A stretch of 64,000 bases of DNA from Ancylobacter dichloromethanicus (GTDB taxonomy: Bacteria; Pseudomonadota; Alphaproteobacteria; Rhizobiales; Xanthobacteraceae): assembly GCF_018390645.1 (NCBI RefSeq), contig NZ_JAHBGC010000020.1, forward strand, positions 480,869-544,868, given 5' to 3'. The notes under the pieces were generated by a model. That model saw nothing but the letters and a program-made list of their open reading frames with translations. It searched no databases and had not been told where the DNA came from. Numbering within the stretch: position 1 is the stretch's first letter; every line of letters starts with the position of its first letter. Below, piece by piece: positions 18,989-27,964 of this stretch. The position numbers and the translations under genes were made by a program.

Positions 18989-20416
18989 ATGACCCTCACC
19001 CTCGCCGCGCTCGGCCCCGCGCTGCCCGAATTGCTGCTGGCCGCCGCCGCCATCGGGCTGCTCATGCTCGGTGCCTTCGGCGGTCCGAAATCGACCGACA
19101 CGGTGAACGGGCTGGCGCTCGCCGCCCTGTTCGCGGCGCTGGTGCTGGTGCTGCTCGGCCCCAGCAACGCGACATTGTTCAATGGCGCCTTCCAGGTCGA
19201 CGAGTTCGCCCGCTTCATGAAGGTACTGGCGTTGCTCGGCGCCGGCGGCACGCTGGCGATGTCGGTCGACTGGCTGAAGGCGGAGAAGCAGGCCCGCTTC
19301 GAATACGCCATTCTGGTGCTGCTCTCGACGCTCGGCATGATGATGCTGATCTCGGCCGGCGACCTGATCGCGCTCTATATGGGGCTCGAACTGATGAGCC
19401 TGGCGCTGTACGTGATCGCGGCCAACAACCGCGATTCCGTGCGCTCGACCGAAGCCGGCCTGAAGTATTTCGTGCTCGGCGCGCTGTCGTCGGGCATGTT
19501 CCTCTATGGCGCCTCGCTGATTTACGGCTTCACCGGTTCGGTGAATTTCGCGCAGATCGCGGAGGCCGCCCGCGAGCCGTCGCTCGGCCTGATCTTCGGC
19601 ATCGTGTTCACCTTCGCCGGCCTGTGCTTCAAGGTCTCGGCGGTGCCGTTCCACATGTGGACCCCGGACGTCTATGAGGGCGCGCCGGCGCCGGTGACAG
19701 CGTTCTTCGCCTCGGCGCCGAAGGTGGCGGCGATGGCGGTGTTCGTGCGTTTCGCCATGGAAGCGCTGCCCAATGTCACCCATCAGTGGCAGCAGATCAT
19801 CGTCTTCGTCTCCATCGCCTCGATGGCGCTGGGCTCGTTCGGCGCGATCGGCCAGCGCAACTTCAAGCGCCTGATGGCCTATTCCTCGATCGGCCATATG
19901 GGCTTCGCGCTGGTCGGCCTCGCCGCCGGCACCGAGCAGGGCGTCGAGGGCGTGCTGGTCTACATGTCGATCTATCTGGCGATGACGCTCGGCGCCTTCG
20001 CCTGCATCCTGTCGATGCGGCGCAAGGACGGCATCGTCGAGAACTACGAGGAGCTCGCCGGCCTCGCCCACACCAATCCGGTGAAGGCGTTCATGCTGGC
20101 GGTGCTGATGTTCTCGCTGGCCGGCATTCCCCCGCTCGCGGGCTTCCTCGCCAAATACTACGTGTTCCTCGCTGCCATTGAGGCCGGGCTCTATGCTCTC
20201 GCGGTGATCGGCGTGCTGACCAGCGTGGTTGGCGCGTTCTACTATCTGCGCATCGTCAAGATCATGTATTTCGACGAGCCGGCGGCGGCGTTCGAGCCGA
20301 TGCCGTCGGAACTGCGCGCCGTGCTGGCGGTGTCCGGCCTGTTCACCCTGCTGTTCTTCGTCTATCCGGCGCCGCTGATCGCGGCGGCGGGCGTGGCGGC
20401 GCGGGCGCTCTTCTGA
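18989..20416 (+). CDS. nuoN: NADH-quinone oxidoreductase subunit N
   Basis: The 475-residue antiporter-like subunit has [17 protein letters not shown] near residue 131, [20 protein letters not shown] near residue 222 and [18 protein letters not shown] near residue 292. ATG 18989 follows GGAG; in-frame sequence upstream overlaps nuoM and is not membrane-like. This closes the complex I gene set; birA follows after 2 bp. Confidence 0.96.
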   Translation: MTLTLAALGPALPELLLAAAAIGLLMLGAFGGPKSTDTVNGLALAALFAALVLVLLGPSNATLFNGAFQVDEFARFMKVLALLGAGGTLAMSVDWLKAEKQARFEYAILVLLSTLGMMMLISAGDLIALYMGLELMSLALYVIAANNRDSVRSTEAGLKYFVLGALSSGMFLYGASLIYGFTGSVNFAQIAEAAREPSLGLIFGIVFTFAGLCFKVSAVPFHMWTPDVYEGAPAPVTAFFASAPKVAAMAVFVRFAMEALPNVTHQWQQIIVFVSIASMALGSFGAIGQRNFKRLMAYSSIGHMGFALVGLAAGTEQGVEGVLVYMSIYLAMTLGAFACILSMRRKDGIVENYEELAGLAHTNPVKAFMLAVLMFSLAGIPPLAGFLAKYYVFLAAIEAGLYALAVIGVLTSVVGAFYYLRIVKIMYFDEPAAAFEPMPSELRAVLAVSGLFTLLFFVYPAPLIAAAGVAARALF

Positions 20417-20418
20417 GA

Positions 20419-21174
20419 ATGGCGCTCCCGCCGGTGGCGACGCCGGTCGTCCGTTTCGACACTGTCGGCTCGACCAATCAGGAAGCCCTCGCCCAGGCCG
20501 GCGGGATCGCACCGCGCTGGTTCGTCGCCGGTCGGCAGACCGGCGGGCGCGGCCGGCGTGGCCGGCCCTGGACGTCCGAGCCGGGAAATCTCTACGCCTC
20601 GCTGCTTCTTGCCGACGCCGGGCCGGCGGCGAACCAGCCCGAACTCTGCTTCGTGGCGGCGCTTGCGCTCTACGACGCGGTGCGGGCCGTCACCGGCATC
20701 GACCCGTTGCGCATCGACCTGAAATGGCCGAACGACGTGATGATCGACCGGGCCAAGCTCGCCGGCATCCTGCTGGAGGGGACGCTGACGCCGGGCGGCC
20801 GGCCGGCGACAGTGATTGGTTTCGGGGTCAATTGCGCGCACCATCCCGAGGGCACGCCGTACCCGACGACGGATCTTGCGGCCGCCGGTTATCCTACCGA
20901 GCCGCCGGCCATGCTCGCCGCCCTCGATGCGGCGATGCGGGCGCGGCTCGCCGAGTGGGCGGGCGGGGCGGGTTTTGCGGTCACGCGCGAGGCCTGGCTG
21001 CGCGTGGCCTCCGGGCTTGGCCGGGCCGTGACGGTGCGGACTGGCGGCCGCGAGGTCGAGGGAGTATTCGAGGCGCTCGACGCGTCGGGCGCCATGGTGC
21101 TGCGCCGGGCGGACGGCGTGCGCGAGACAATCAGTGCAGGCGACGTGTTTCCCACGTCGGCCGCGCCAGTGTGA
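20419..21174 (+). CDS. birA: Biotin-[acetyl-CoA-carboxylase] ligase
   Basis: The 251-residue enzyme attaches biotin to carboxylases via biotinyl-AMP. The ligase domain shows STNQEAL near residue 17, the nucleotide/biotin loop GGRGRRGRPWTSEPGNLY near residue 41 and KWPNDVMI near residue 103. It lacks the N-terminal DNA-binding domain of E. coli BirA, so it is a mono-functional ligase, not a repressor. It directly follows nuoN, an order common in Hyphomicrobiales. Confidence 0.93.
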   Translation: MALPPVATPVVRFDTVGSTNQEALAQAGGIAPRWFVAGRQTGGRGRRGRPWTSEPGNLYASLLLADAGPAANQPELCFVAALALYDAVRAVTGIDPLRIDLKWPNDVMIDRAKLAGILLEGTLTPGGRPATVIGFGVNCAHHPEGTPYPTTDLAAAGYPTEPPAMLAALDAAMRARLAEWAGGAGFAVTREAWLRVASGLGRAVTVRTGGREVEGVFEALDASGAMVLRRADGVRETISAGDVFPTSAAPV

Positions 21175-21185
21175 AAGGCAGGAAT

Positions 21186-22874
21186 GTGAGCAAGTGGCCG
21201 GACGAACTGGTCTTCGCTCCCCTCGGTGGGGTCGGCGAGATCGGGATGAATCTCGGGCTGTATGGCCTGGGGCCACGCAACCGGCGCAAATGGCTCGCGG
21301 TCGATCTCGGCATCTCCTTCGCGCCACCGGAGGTGCCCGGTATCGACATCATCATGCCCGATATCTCCTTCCTCGAAGGCGAGGCGGATGCCGGCAATCT
21401 TGTCGGGCTTGTCATCACCCATGGCCATGAGGACCATGTCGGGGCGCTGGTGGACCTGTGGCCGCGGCTCGGCTGCACGGTCTACACGACCCCGTTTACC
21501 CATGCGCTGGCCGAGGCGCGGCGGTTGGGCGAGCCGGGGGCGCCGAAGATTCCGTTCCACATCGTTCCCACCGGCGGGCGCACCAACATCGGGCCGTTCG
21601 ACGTCGAGTTCGTGCCGGTTGCGCATTCGATTCCCGACAGCCATTCGCTTGCCATCCGTACCCCGCTCGGGCTGGTGGTGCACACTGGCGACTGGAAGAT
21701 CGACCCGACCCCGGTGGTCGGCAACGTCACCGATCCGGCCCGCTTCTCGGCGCTGGGCGATGAGGGCGTGCGGGCGATCATCTGCGATTCCACCAACGCT
21801 ATTCGTGACGGCATCTCCCCTTCCGAAATCGACGTTCAGGGCACGCTGACGGAACTGATCGCGGCCGCGCCGCACCGCGTGGCGGTGACGACCTTCGCCT
21901 CCAATGTGGCCCGGATCCGCTCCATCGCCGAGGCGGCGGTGAAGACCGGCCGGGAGGTCGTGCTGGTCGGCCGCGCCATGGAGCGGGTGATCGGGGTGGC
22001 GCGCGAGCAGCACATGCTCGACGGGCTGCCGCCGTTCCGCCCCGTCGATGCCTACGGGTTCCTGCCGCGCGACAAGGTGGTGGCGATCCTCACCGGCAGC
22101 CAGGGCGAGCCGCGCGCGGCACTGGCGCGCATCGCCGATGACGACCACCCCGACATCGCGCTGTCGCCGGGCGACCATGTCATCTTCTCCTCGCGCACCA
22201 TTCCCGGCAATGAGCGGCCGGTGAACCGCATCATCAACGCGCTGGTGCTGCAGGGGGTGAAGGTCATCACCGATCGCGACGGGCTGGTGCATGTCTCCGG
22301 CCATCCGCGCCGCGGCGAGATGGAGCAGATGTACAAATGGCTGCGCCCGCAGGTGTCGGTGCCGGTGCATGGTGAACCGCTGCATCTGTCGGAGCATGCC
22401 GAGCTTGCCCGCCGCATGGGCGTGCGCGAGGTGATCCGGCTGGTGGATGGCGACGTCGTGCGCCTCATCAGTGCCGATCCCTCGCTGGGCGCCGAGGTGA
22501 TCGAGGAGATTCCTTCCGGCCGCCTCTACAAGGACGGGCATGTCCTGATCGGCGCGGAAGACCCCGCCATCGCCGAGCGCCGGCGCCTCTCCTTCAGCGG
22601 GCTGGTCTCGGTGGCCATCGCCATGTCGTCGAAGGGCGACGTGGTCGGCGATCCGATGATCGACCTGTCGGGCCTGCCCCGCCTTGGCATCGGCGGCACG
22701 CCGCTCGACGAGGTGGTGGAGGACGCGGTGCTGAACTGCCTCGACGGCCTGCCCAAGGGGCGCCGCCGCGACCCGGACGCGGTTGCGGAATCGGTCACGC
22801 GGGCGGTGCGCGGTCAGATCAATGCGGCGTGGGGCAAGAAGCCACTCTGCCATGTGCTGGTGATCACGGTATGA
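21186..22874 (+). CDS. rnj: Ribonuclease J
   Basis: The 562-residue metallo-beta-lactamase/beta-CASP nuclease matures and degrades RNA. It has FAPLGGVGEIGMNLGLYG near the start, ITHGHEDHVGAL near residue 77 (zinc ligands), HTGDWKIDPTP and the beta-CASP motif GSQGEPRAAL near residue 304, then VPVHGEPLHL. GTG 21186 follows AGGCAGGAAT; GTG 21171 overlapping the birA stop is an alternative. Members act in cytosol with 5'-exonuclease and endonuclease activity. Confidence 0.93.
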   Translation: MSKWPDELVFAPLGGVGEIGMNLGLYGLGPRNRRKWLAVDLGISFAPPEVPGIDIIMPDISFLEGEADAGNLVGLVITHGHEDHVGALVDLWPRLGCTVYTTPFTHALAEARRLGEPGAPKIPFHIVPTGGRTNIGPFDVEFVPVAHSIPDSHSLAIRTPLGLVVHTGDWKIDPTPVVGNVTDPARFSALGDEGVRAIICDSTNAIRDGISPSEIDVQGTLTELIAAAPHRVAVTTFASNVARIRSIAEAAVKTGREVVLVGRAMERVIGVAREQHMLDGLPPFRPVDAYGFLPRDKVVAILTGSQGEPRAALARIADDDHPDIALSPGDHVIFSSRTIPGNERPVNRIINALVLQGVKVITDRDGLVHVSGHPRRGEMEQMYKWLRPQVSVPVHGEPLHLSEHAELARRMGVREVIRLVDGDVVRLISADPSLGAEVIEEIPSGRLYKDGHVLIGAEDPAIAERRRLSFSGLVSVAIAMSSKGDVVGDPMIDLSGLPRLGIGGTPLDEVVEDAVLNCLDGLPKGRRRDPDAVAESVTRAVRGQINAAWGKKPLCHVLVITV

Positions 22875-22955
22875 CGTGCGGGACGGGAGCCGGCCCGGGC
22901 GAAGGGTGAGGGCCCGTTGACCCGGTGGCGGGCTCCATCGGCGCCGCCGCCGGAC

Positions 22956-22979
22956 GCCTCGGGTCTCGCCGCCCGAGGC
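22956..22979 (+). repeat. 8-bp stem hairpin in the rnj-epimerase gap
   Basis: GCCTCGGG (22956-22963) pairs perfectly with CCCGAGGC (22972-22979) around an 8-nt loop. It lies about 30 bp before the epimerase start with no U tract, so it is more likely an mRNA-processing or stability element than a terminator. Confidence 0.35.
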
Positions 22980-23010
22980 GGGCAGGGCGGCAAGGGGGAA
23001 GGGTGCTCGC

Positions 23011-23415
23011 ATGATCGGTCGTCTGAACCACGTCGCCATCGCCGTGCCGGACCTCGACGCCGCGATCGCGGTTTATCGCGACACGCTCGGTGGCGATGTC
23101 TCCGGCATCGCGCCCCAGCCCGAGCATGGCGTGAACACGGTCTTCGTCACGCTGCCCAACACCAAGATCGAGTTGCTCGGCGCGCTCGGCGAGGCCTCGC
23201 CCATCGCCAGGTTCCTGGAGCGCAATCCCGAGGGCGGCGTGCACCATCTCTGCTATGAGGTGGAGGACATACTGGCGGCGCGCGACCGCCTGGTGGCGGC
23301 GGGGGCGCGAGTGCTGGGCTCGGGGGAGCCGCGCATCGGCGCCCATGGCAAGCCGGTGCTGTTCCTTCACCCGAAGGACTTTCTCGGCACCCTTGTCGAA
23401 CTGGAACAGGCGTGA
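23011..23415 (+). CDS. mce: Methylmalonyl-CoA epimerase
   Basis: The 134-residue VOC-fold protein interconverts (S)- and (R)-methylmalonyl-CoA in propionyl-CoA and ethylmalonyl-CoA metabolism. It opens with MIGRLNHVAIAVPDLDAAI and keeps metal ligands: His near residue 7, the EGGVHHLCYEV segment with His near residue 76, and Glu in GTLVELEQ near the end. Length is typical. It lies between rnj and the DUF1467 gene, as in related genomes. Confidence 0.9.
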   Translation: MIGRLNHVAIAVPDLDAAIAVYRDTLGGDVSGIAPQPEHGVNTVFVTLPNTKIELLGALGEASPIARFLERNPEGGVHHLCYEVEDILAARDRLVAAGARVLGSGEPRIGAHGKPVLFLHPKDFLGTLVELEQA

Positions 23416-23424
23416 GGCGGCACA

Positions 23425-23700
23425 ATGGGCGTCACCACTTATATCGCGATCTACTTCATCGTCTGGTGGGTGGTGATCTTCGCCGTGCTGCCCTTCGGCG
23501 TGCGCTCCCAGCATGAGGATGGGGTGGTCGAGGACGGCACAGAGCCGGGCGCTCCCCAGCGCCCGCTGCTGCTGCGCAAGGCGCTGGTGACGACGGTGGT
23601 GGCGGCGGTGATCGTGCTGCTGTTCGCCTGGCTGGTGGAAACCGAGCGGCTGCGCCTCGATATGTTTCCGATGCCGTTCCAGCTCTACGACGTGAAGTGA
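23425..23700 (+). CDS. DUF1467 family membrane protein
   Basis: The 91-residue protein has two hydrophobic helices: residues about 5-25 (IAIYFIVWWVVIFAVLPFGV) and about 52-72 (ALVTTVVAAVIVLLFAWLV), with a conserved GVRSQHEDG loop between them. This is the DUF1467 pattern of alphaproteobacteria; function is unknown. It starts 9 bp after mce and closes this transcription unit before the hairpins at 23704 and 23792. Confidence 0.85.
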   Translation: MGVTTYIAIYFIVWWVVIFAVLPFGVRSQHEDGVVEDGTEPGAPQRPLLLRKALVTTVVAAVIVLLFAWLVETERLRLDMFPMPFQLYDVK

Positions 23701-24178
23701 GGCGCCCTCGGGCAAGGACCGCCGTCGCGGAGCCCGCCCTGCCGAGGGCTCGATGTCGCGGTCAATTTCACGGAGTCGCGGCAAAAAAAGAGGCGGGACC
23801 GAGGTCCCGCCTTCCTGTTTGGCCGCCCGCACCTGATTCCGCGCCGTTTCGGCGTCTGCCAGGGGGCTTTCTTAGCCGTCATTCCTCCCGAGACCTGGAC
23901 CGATCATCACGCTCTGTCGAAGCGATCAGCGGACCTCTTTCTAGAGGCCGGCACCATAGAGCAGAAAAGACGATCTTGTCATCCTTGCGTCGCAATAGAA
24001 CCATGGTGCATTGCAACAGAAATGGGCGTGTAGTCGTGGCAACGCTCGAAACTCAGGCAGTGCGCGGTGCTTCCATGCCCAGCCTCGGCCGTGGGGCTTG
24101 TGTTTTGCCGGACGATCCGGTTTCACTCCGCCATCGCCGCCGCGCTGCCGATCCCGGCCGAATCGTGAGTTTCCGCTG
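23701..24178. other. Intergenic region between the DUF1467 gene and proS
   Basis: These 478 bases hold a bulged hairpin directly after the DUF1467 gene (23704-23714 with 23740-23749), the terminator at 23792-23811, and AT-richer DNA around 23930-24020 that probably holds the proS promoter; TTGTCA at 23976 has no matching -10 at normal distance. No ORF looks coding and no known RNA was recognised. Confidence 0.5.
23792..23811. terminator. Rho-independent terminator, A/T flanked on both sides
   Basis: GGCGGGAC pairs with GTCCCGCC around loop CGAG. On the plus strand TTCCTGTTT follows; on the minus strand the stem is followed by TCTTTTTTT, so it can end transcription from either side. It closes the nuo-birA-rnj-mce-DUF1467 region ahead of proS. 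Confidence 0.8.
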
Positions 24179-25501
24179 ATGCGCCTGTCCCGCTACTTCC
24201 TTCCCATCCTCCGCGAAGTTCCGAAGGAAGCGGAAATCGTCTCCCATCGCCTCATGCTGCGCGCCGGCATGGTGCGCCAGGAGGGCGCCGGCATCTATGC
24301 GTGGCTGCCGCTGGGCAAGCGGGTGCTGGACAAGATCTGCAACGTCATCCGCGAGGAGCAGAACCGTTCCGGCGCCATCGAGATCATGATGCCGACCATC
24401 CAGTCGGCGGATCTTTGGCGCGAGAGCGGGCGCTATGACGACTATGGCAAGGAGATGCTCCGCATCAAGGACCGGCACGAACGCGACATGCTCTTCGGGC
24501 CAACCAATGAGGAGATGCTCACCGAGATCGTCCGCGCCTATGTGAAGTCCTACAAGGACCTGCCACTGAACCTCTACCACATCCAGTGGAAGTTCCGCGA
24601 CGAGGTGCGCCCGCGCTTCGGCGTCATGCGCTCGCGCGAATTCCTGATGAAGGACGCCTATTCGATCGACCTCGATTTCGAGAACGCGGTCATCGCCTAT
24701 AACCGCATGTTCGTCGCCTATCTCAGAACGTTCGCCCGGCTCGGGCTGAAGGCGATCCCGATGGTGGCCGACACCGGTCCCATCGGCGGCAATCACAGCC
24801 ATGAATTCATCATCCTCGCCTCCACCGGCGAGAGTCAGGTGTTCTGCCATTCCGACTATCTCGAGATGGCAACGCCCGATGTCGACGTCGACTTCCAGGA
24901 CCCGGCCGCGCTGCAAGAGATCGTGAACCGCTGGACCAGCCTTTATGCGGCCACGGAAGAGAAGCATGACGAGGCCGCGTTCGCAGCGGTTCCCGAGGGC
25001 GAGCGCCTCTCTGCGCGCGGCATCGAGGTCGGTCACATCTTCTATTTCGGCACCAAATATTCCGAGCCGATGGGCGCCAGGGTGACCGGTCCCGACGGGA
25101 CGGAGACGCCCGTCCATATGGGCTCCTACGGCATTGGTCCCTCGCGTCTGGTCGCCGCCATCATCGAGGCGTCGCATGACGAGAACGGCATCATCTGGCC
25201 GGAGGCGATCGCGCCGTTCCGGGTCGGCCTGCTGAACCTCAAGGTCGGCGATGCCGCGACGGACGAGGCCTGCGAGGCCATCTATGCCGGTCTGGTCGCG
25301 CGCGGCGTCGACGTACTGTACGACGATACACAGGAGCGGCCCGGCTCGAAGTTCGCCACGGCGGACCTGATCGGCCTGCCCTGGCAGATCATCGTCGGTC
25401 CCAAGGGGCTGGCGGGCGGTACGGTGGAGTTGAAGCGGCGGTCGGACGGTTCGCGCGAGACGCTTTCCGTCGAGGCGGCGCTGGAGCGGATCATCGGTTG
25501 A
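24179..25501 (+). CDS. proS: Prolyl-tRNA synthetase
   Basis: The 440-residue class II synthetase is the short alphaproteobacterial form without the inserted editing domain of E. coli ProS. Motif 1 and 2 regions are visible: [18 protein letters not shown] near residue 37, [25 protein letters not shown] near residue 139 (only partly quoted for recognition), and motif 3 [12 protein letters not shown] near residue 315. ATG 24179 overlaps a preceding CTG-rich stretch; the known N-terminus MRLSRYFLP fits. The TGA lies near the first possible start of the Lol gene. Confidence 0.95.
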   Translation: MRLSRYFLPILREVPKEAEIVSHRLMLRAGMVRQEGAGIYAWLPLGKRVLDKICNVIREEQNRSGAIEIMMPTIQSADLWRESGRYDDYGKEMLRIKDRHERDMLFGPTNEEMLTEIVRAYVKSYKDLPLNLYHIQWKFRDEVRPRFGVMRSREFLMKDAYSIDLDFENAVIAYNRMFVAYLRTFARLGLKAIPMVADTGPIGGNHSHEFIILASTGESQVFCHSDYLEMATPDVDVDFQDPAALQEIVNRWTSLYAATEEKHDEAAFAAVPEGERLSARGIEVGHIFYFGTKYSEPMGARVTGPDGTETPVHMGSYGIGPSRLVAAIIEASHDENGIIWPEAIAPFRVGLLNLKVGDAATDEACEAIYAGLVARGVDVLYDDTQERPGSKFATADLIGLPWQIIVGPKGLAGGTVELKRRSDGSRETLSVEAALERIIG

Positions 25502-25548
25502 TCCTGGACGCGCGCGGCCATCGCGGCCGGGCGAAAGGCGGAGCAGGC

Positions 25549-26883
25549 ATGGCGGCCCAGAGCGAAGCGCGTCGGACCAAGGCAGCGAAGAGGGAGCCGG
25601 CGAAGGCACAGCCCGGCGGCGAGCCGACCGGCTCGAAGCCGTTCAGCGCCTTCGAATGGATGCTGTCGCTGCGCTATCTCAGGGCCCGCCGCAAGGAAGG
25701 CTTCATCTCGGTCATCGCCGGCTTCTCCTTTCTCGGCATCATGCTCGGCGTGGCGACGCTGATCATCGTCATGGCGGTGATGAACGGTTTCCGCACCGAA
25801 TTGCTGTCGAAGATTCTCGGGCTTAACGGCCACATGCTGGTGCAGCCGATCGACGGGCCGCTGACCGATTACGACGCGGTCGCCAAGCGCATCGCCGGCG
25901 TGCCGGGCATCAAGCTGGCGGTGCCGCTGGTGGAAGGGCAGGCGCTGGCCTCGTCGGCCTTCAATGCGGGCGGCGTGCTGGTGCGGGGCCTTTCGGAGGC
26001 CAGCTTGCGGGCGCTGCCGGCCATCGGCTCCAATATCCGTACCGGTACACTGGACGGCTTCGACGAGGGCTCGGGGGTGGCCATCGGCAAGCGCCTCGCC
26101 GACCAGCTCTCGCTGCAGGCCGGCGACAATCTCACGCTCGTCGCGCCGCGCGGGGCGGTGACGCCGATGGGCACGACGCCGCGCATAAAGGTCTACAAGA
26201 TCGCGGCGGTGTTCGAGATCGGCATGTCGGAATATGACAGCGCCTTCGTCTTCATGCCGCTGGCGGAAAGCCAGGCCTATTTCAACAAGGATGGCGACGT
26301 CACCGCCATCGAGGTCTATGTCGACAATCCCGACGATGTGGAGCGTTACCGTCCATTGGTGCAGGCGGCGGCGGAACGGCCGATCTATATCGTCGACTGG
26401 CGCCAGCGAAACGCCACCTTCTTCAACGCGCTGCAGGTCGAGCGGAACGTGATGTTCCTGATCCTGACGCTGATCGTCGTGGTGGCGGCGTTCAACATCG
26501 TCTCCGGCCTCAACATGCTGGTGAAGGACAAGGGCCGCGACATCGGCATCCTTCGCACCATGGGGGCCACGAGCGGGGCGATCATGCGCATCTTCCTCGT
26601 CACCGGCGCCGCCATTGGCGTGGTCGGCACGCTGGCCGGCTTCCTGCTGGGCCTTGTCGTGTGCCTCAATGTCGAGGAAATCCGCCAGTTCATCTCCTGG
26701 ATCACCGCGACCGAGCTGTTTTCGCCCGAGCTCTATTACCTCAGCCGGCTGCCGGCCGAACTGAGCGTCGGCGAGACCGCGACCGTCGTGCTCATGGCGC
26801 TCGTCCTGTCCCTTCTCGCCCCGCTCTACCCGTCCTGGCGCGCCGCGCGCCTCGATCCGGTGGAAGCGCTGCGCTACGAATAG
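25549..26883 (+). CDS. lolC: Lipoprotein-releasing ABC transporter permease LolC/LolE
   Basis: The 444-residue inner-membrane permease has four helices (about 40-65, 305-330, 355-380, 405-425) with a large periplasmic domain between the first two. With LolD it releases lipoproteins to the carrier LolA. Hallmarks are [23 protein letters not shown] and [17 protein letters not shown] near residue 326. A single LolC/E homodimer gene is usual outside gammaproteobacteria. I chose ATG 25549 (GGAG upstream) over a TTG that overlaps proS. Confidence 0.9.
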   Translation: MAAQSEARRTKAAKREPAKAQPGGEPTGSKPFSAFEWMLSLRYLRARRKEGFISVIAGFSFLGIMLGVATLIIVMAVMNGFRTELLSKILGLNGHMLVQPIDGPLTDYDAVAKRIAGVPGIKLAVPLVEGQALASSAFNAGGVLVRGLSEASLRALPAIGSNIRTGTLDGFDEGSGVAIGKRLADQLSLQAGDNLTLVAPRGAVTPMGTTPRIKVYKIAAVFEIGMSEYDSAFVFMPLAESQAYFNKDGDVTAIEVYVDNPDDVERYRPLVQAAAERPIYIVDWRQRNATFFNALQVERNVMFLILTLIVVVAAFNIVSGLNMLVKDKGRDIGILRTMGATSGAIMRIFLVTGAAIGVVGTLAGFLLGLVVCLNVEEIRQFISWITATELFSPELYYLSRLPAELSVGETATVVLMALVLSLLAPLYPSWRAARLDPVEALRYE

Positions 26884-26894
26884 GAACGCGAGCC

Positions 26895-27590
26895 ATGCCG
26901 ACGACGTCCCCGCGGGCCGCTCTTCGCCTCGAAGGCATCGAGCGCCGCTACGTGCAAGGCGAGGGCAGGCTGGAGATCCTGCGCGGCGCGGATTTCGCGG
27001 TGATGGAAGGACAGTCGGTGGCGCTGGTCGCTCCCTCCGGCACCGGCAAGTCGACCCTTCTGCACATTGCCGGGCTGCTGGAGCACCAGGACGCCGGCGA
27101 GGTGTTCATCGGCGGCAACGCGACGGCCGGCCTGCCGGATGCCGAGCGCACCCGTATCCGCCGGGTCGATGTCGGTTTCGTCTACCAGTTCCACCACCTG
27201 CTGCCGGAGTTCTCGGCGCAGGAGAACGTCATGCTGCCGCAGATGATCCGCGGCCTGTCGCGCCGCGAGGCGGCGACGCGGGCGAAGGAACTGCTCGGCT
27301 ATCTCGGCCTGGCCAAGCGCCTTGAACACCGTCCCGGCGAACTCTCCGGCGGCGAGCAGCAGCGTGTCGCCATCGCCCGTGCGGTGGCCAATGCGCCGCG
27401 CGTGCTGCTGGCGGACGAGCCGACCGGCAATCTCGACCCGCACACCGCCGACCACGTGTTTCATGCGCTGTCGCAGCTAGTGGAGGCGACGGGGCTGGCG
27501 GCGGTGATCGCCACCCACAATCTCGAACTCGCCTCCCGCATGCACCGCCGCGTGACGTTGCAGGAGGGGCAGGTCGTCGAACTCGTCTGA
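26895..27590 (+). CDS. lolD: Lipoprotein-releasing ABC transporter ATP-binding protein
   Basis: The 231-residue ATPase drives the LolC permease. Walker A is [10 protein letters not shown] near residue 46, the signature [14 protein letters not shown] near residue 150, Walker [13 protein letters not shown] near residue 170 and the switch His in IATHN near residue 208. The [14 protein letters not shown]-loop is typical of LolD. It starts 11 bp after lolC; a terminator follows at 27617. Confidence 0.95.
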   Translation: MPTTSPRAALRLEGIERRYVQGEGRLEILRGADFAVMEGQSVALVAPSGTGKSTLLHIAGLLEHQDAGEVFIGGNATAGLPDAERTRIRRVDVGFVYQFHHLLPEFSAQENVMLPQMIRGLSRREAATRAKELLGYLGLAKRLEHRPGELSGGEQQRVAIARAVANAPRVLLADEPTGNLDPHTADHVFHALSQLVEATGLAAVIATHNLELASRMHRRVTLQEGQVVELV

Positions 27591-27616
27591 CGAGGGATCG
27601 GCGACCGCGGTGCCCC

Positions 27617-27644
27617 CGACCCGAGCGCGGAACCGGGTCGTTTT
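27617..27644 (+). terminator. lolD Rho-independent terminator
   Basis: CGACCCG (27617-27623) pairs with CGGGTCG (27634-27640) around a 10-nt loop, followed by TTTT. It begins 27 bp after the lolD stop and separates proS-lolCD transcription from the small SOS-type gene and dnaE. Confidence 0.8.
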
Positions 27645-27665
27645 CGATTCGTCAACCATGAACTG

Positions 27666-27680
27666 GAACGAAAGAAGAAC
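27666..27680 (-). promoter_or_regulatory. LexA box (first of two) before the small membrane-protein gene
   Basis: GAAC-GAAAGAA-GAAC reads on the minus strand as GTTC-TTCTTTC-GTTC, an exact match to the alphaproteobacterial LexA operator GTTC-N7-GTTC. It lies 22 bp after the lolD terminator and 60 bp before the small ORF. The direct-repeat operator is bound in one orientation, but repression does not depend strictly on it. Confidence 0.75.
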
Positions 27681-27711
27681 AAGGATTGATTGTGGGGATT
27701 ACGGGAGTCAT

Positions 27712-27726
27712 GTTCTTCCTATGTTC
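27712..27726 (+). promoter_or_regulatory. LexA box (second of two), next to the RBS of the small gene
   Basis: GTTC-TTCCTAT-GTTC matches GTTC-N7-GTTC exactly and resembles the box of lexA in this window (GTTC-TTATTGT-GTTC). It ends 13 bp before the ATG at 27740. A possible promoter (TTGATT at 27686, 17 bp, CATGTT at 27709) would be overlapped by this box; that promoter call is weak. Confidence 0.8.
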
Positions 27727-27739
27727 TCAGGAGGTCGAC

Positions 27740-27838
27740 ATGATCCGTGTTCTCGTTCAGGAAGCCGCCGCTCTCGCATCGATCGCGCTGTTCGTCGCCA
27801 TGATTGGCCTGTGGGCCGGCGTCATCACCGGCGTCTGA
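27740..27838 (+). CDS. 32-residue single-helix membrane protein, probably SOS-regulated
   Basis: The ATG follows a near-perfect Shine-Dalgarno, CAGGAGGTCGAC. The product is 32 residues: a short N-terminus MIRVLVQEAA with one Arg and one Glu, then a hydrophobic helix over residues about 9-30 ending in WAGVITGV. It lies between the lolD terminator and dnaE, behind two LexA boxes, so SOS induction is expected. SOS-induced small inner-membrane proteins are known, for example Caulobacter SidA (29 residues), which blocks division through FtsW/FtsN. Similarity here is in size, topology and control, not shown by alignment. Function is therefore inferred; expression as a real gene is well supported by the RBS. 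Confidence 0.72.
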   Translation: MIRVLVQEAAALASIALFVAMIGLWAGVITGV

Positions 27839-27964
27839 CGCCTCCGGGGCTCGGGTCCGGGGGCAGCCCGGCCTGAGGACAGCGGGGAGCAACCCGCCTC
27901 ATGGGTGGACGCCAGCCCGCCAGTTGCCCACCATCGATATCTCCGAGTCGCGAAAGGAACAGTA

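Noticed and set aside
23697-24179. 160-codon frame between the DUF1467 gene and proS
   Set aside because: It spans a terminator hairpin, has no ribosome site and reads as low-complexity Arg-rich sequence.
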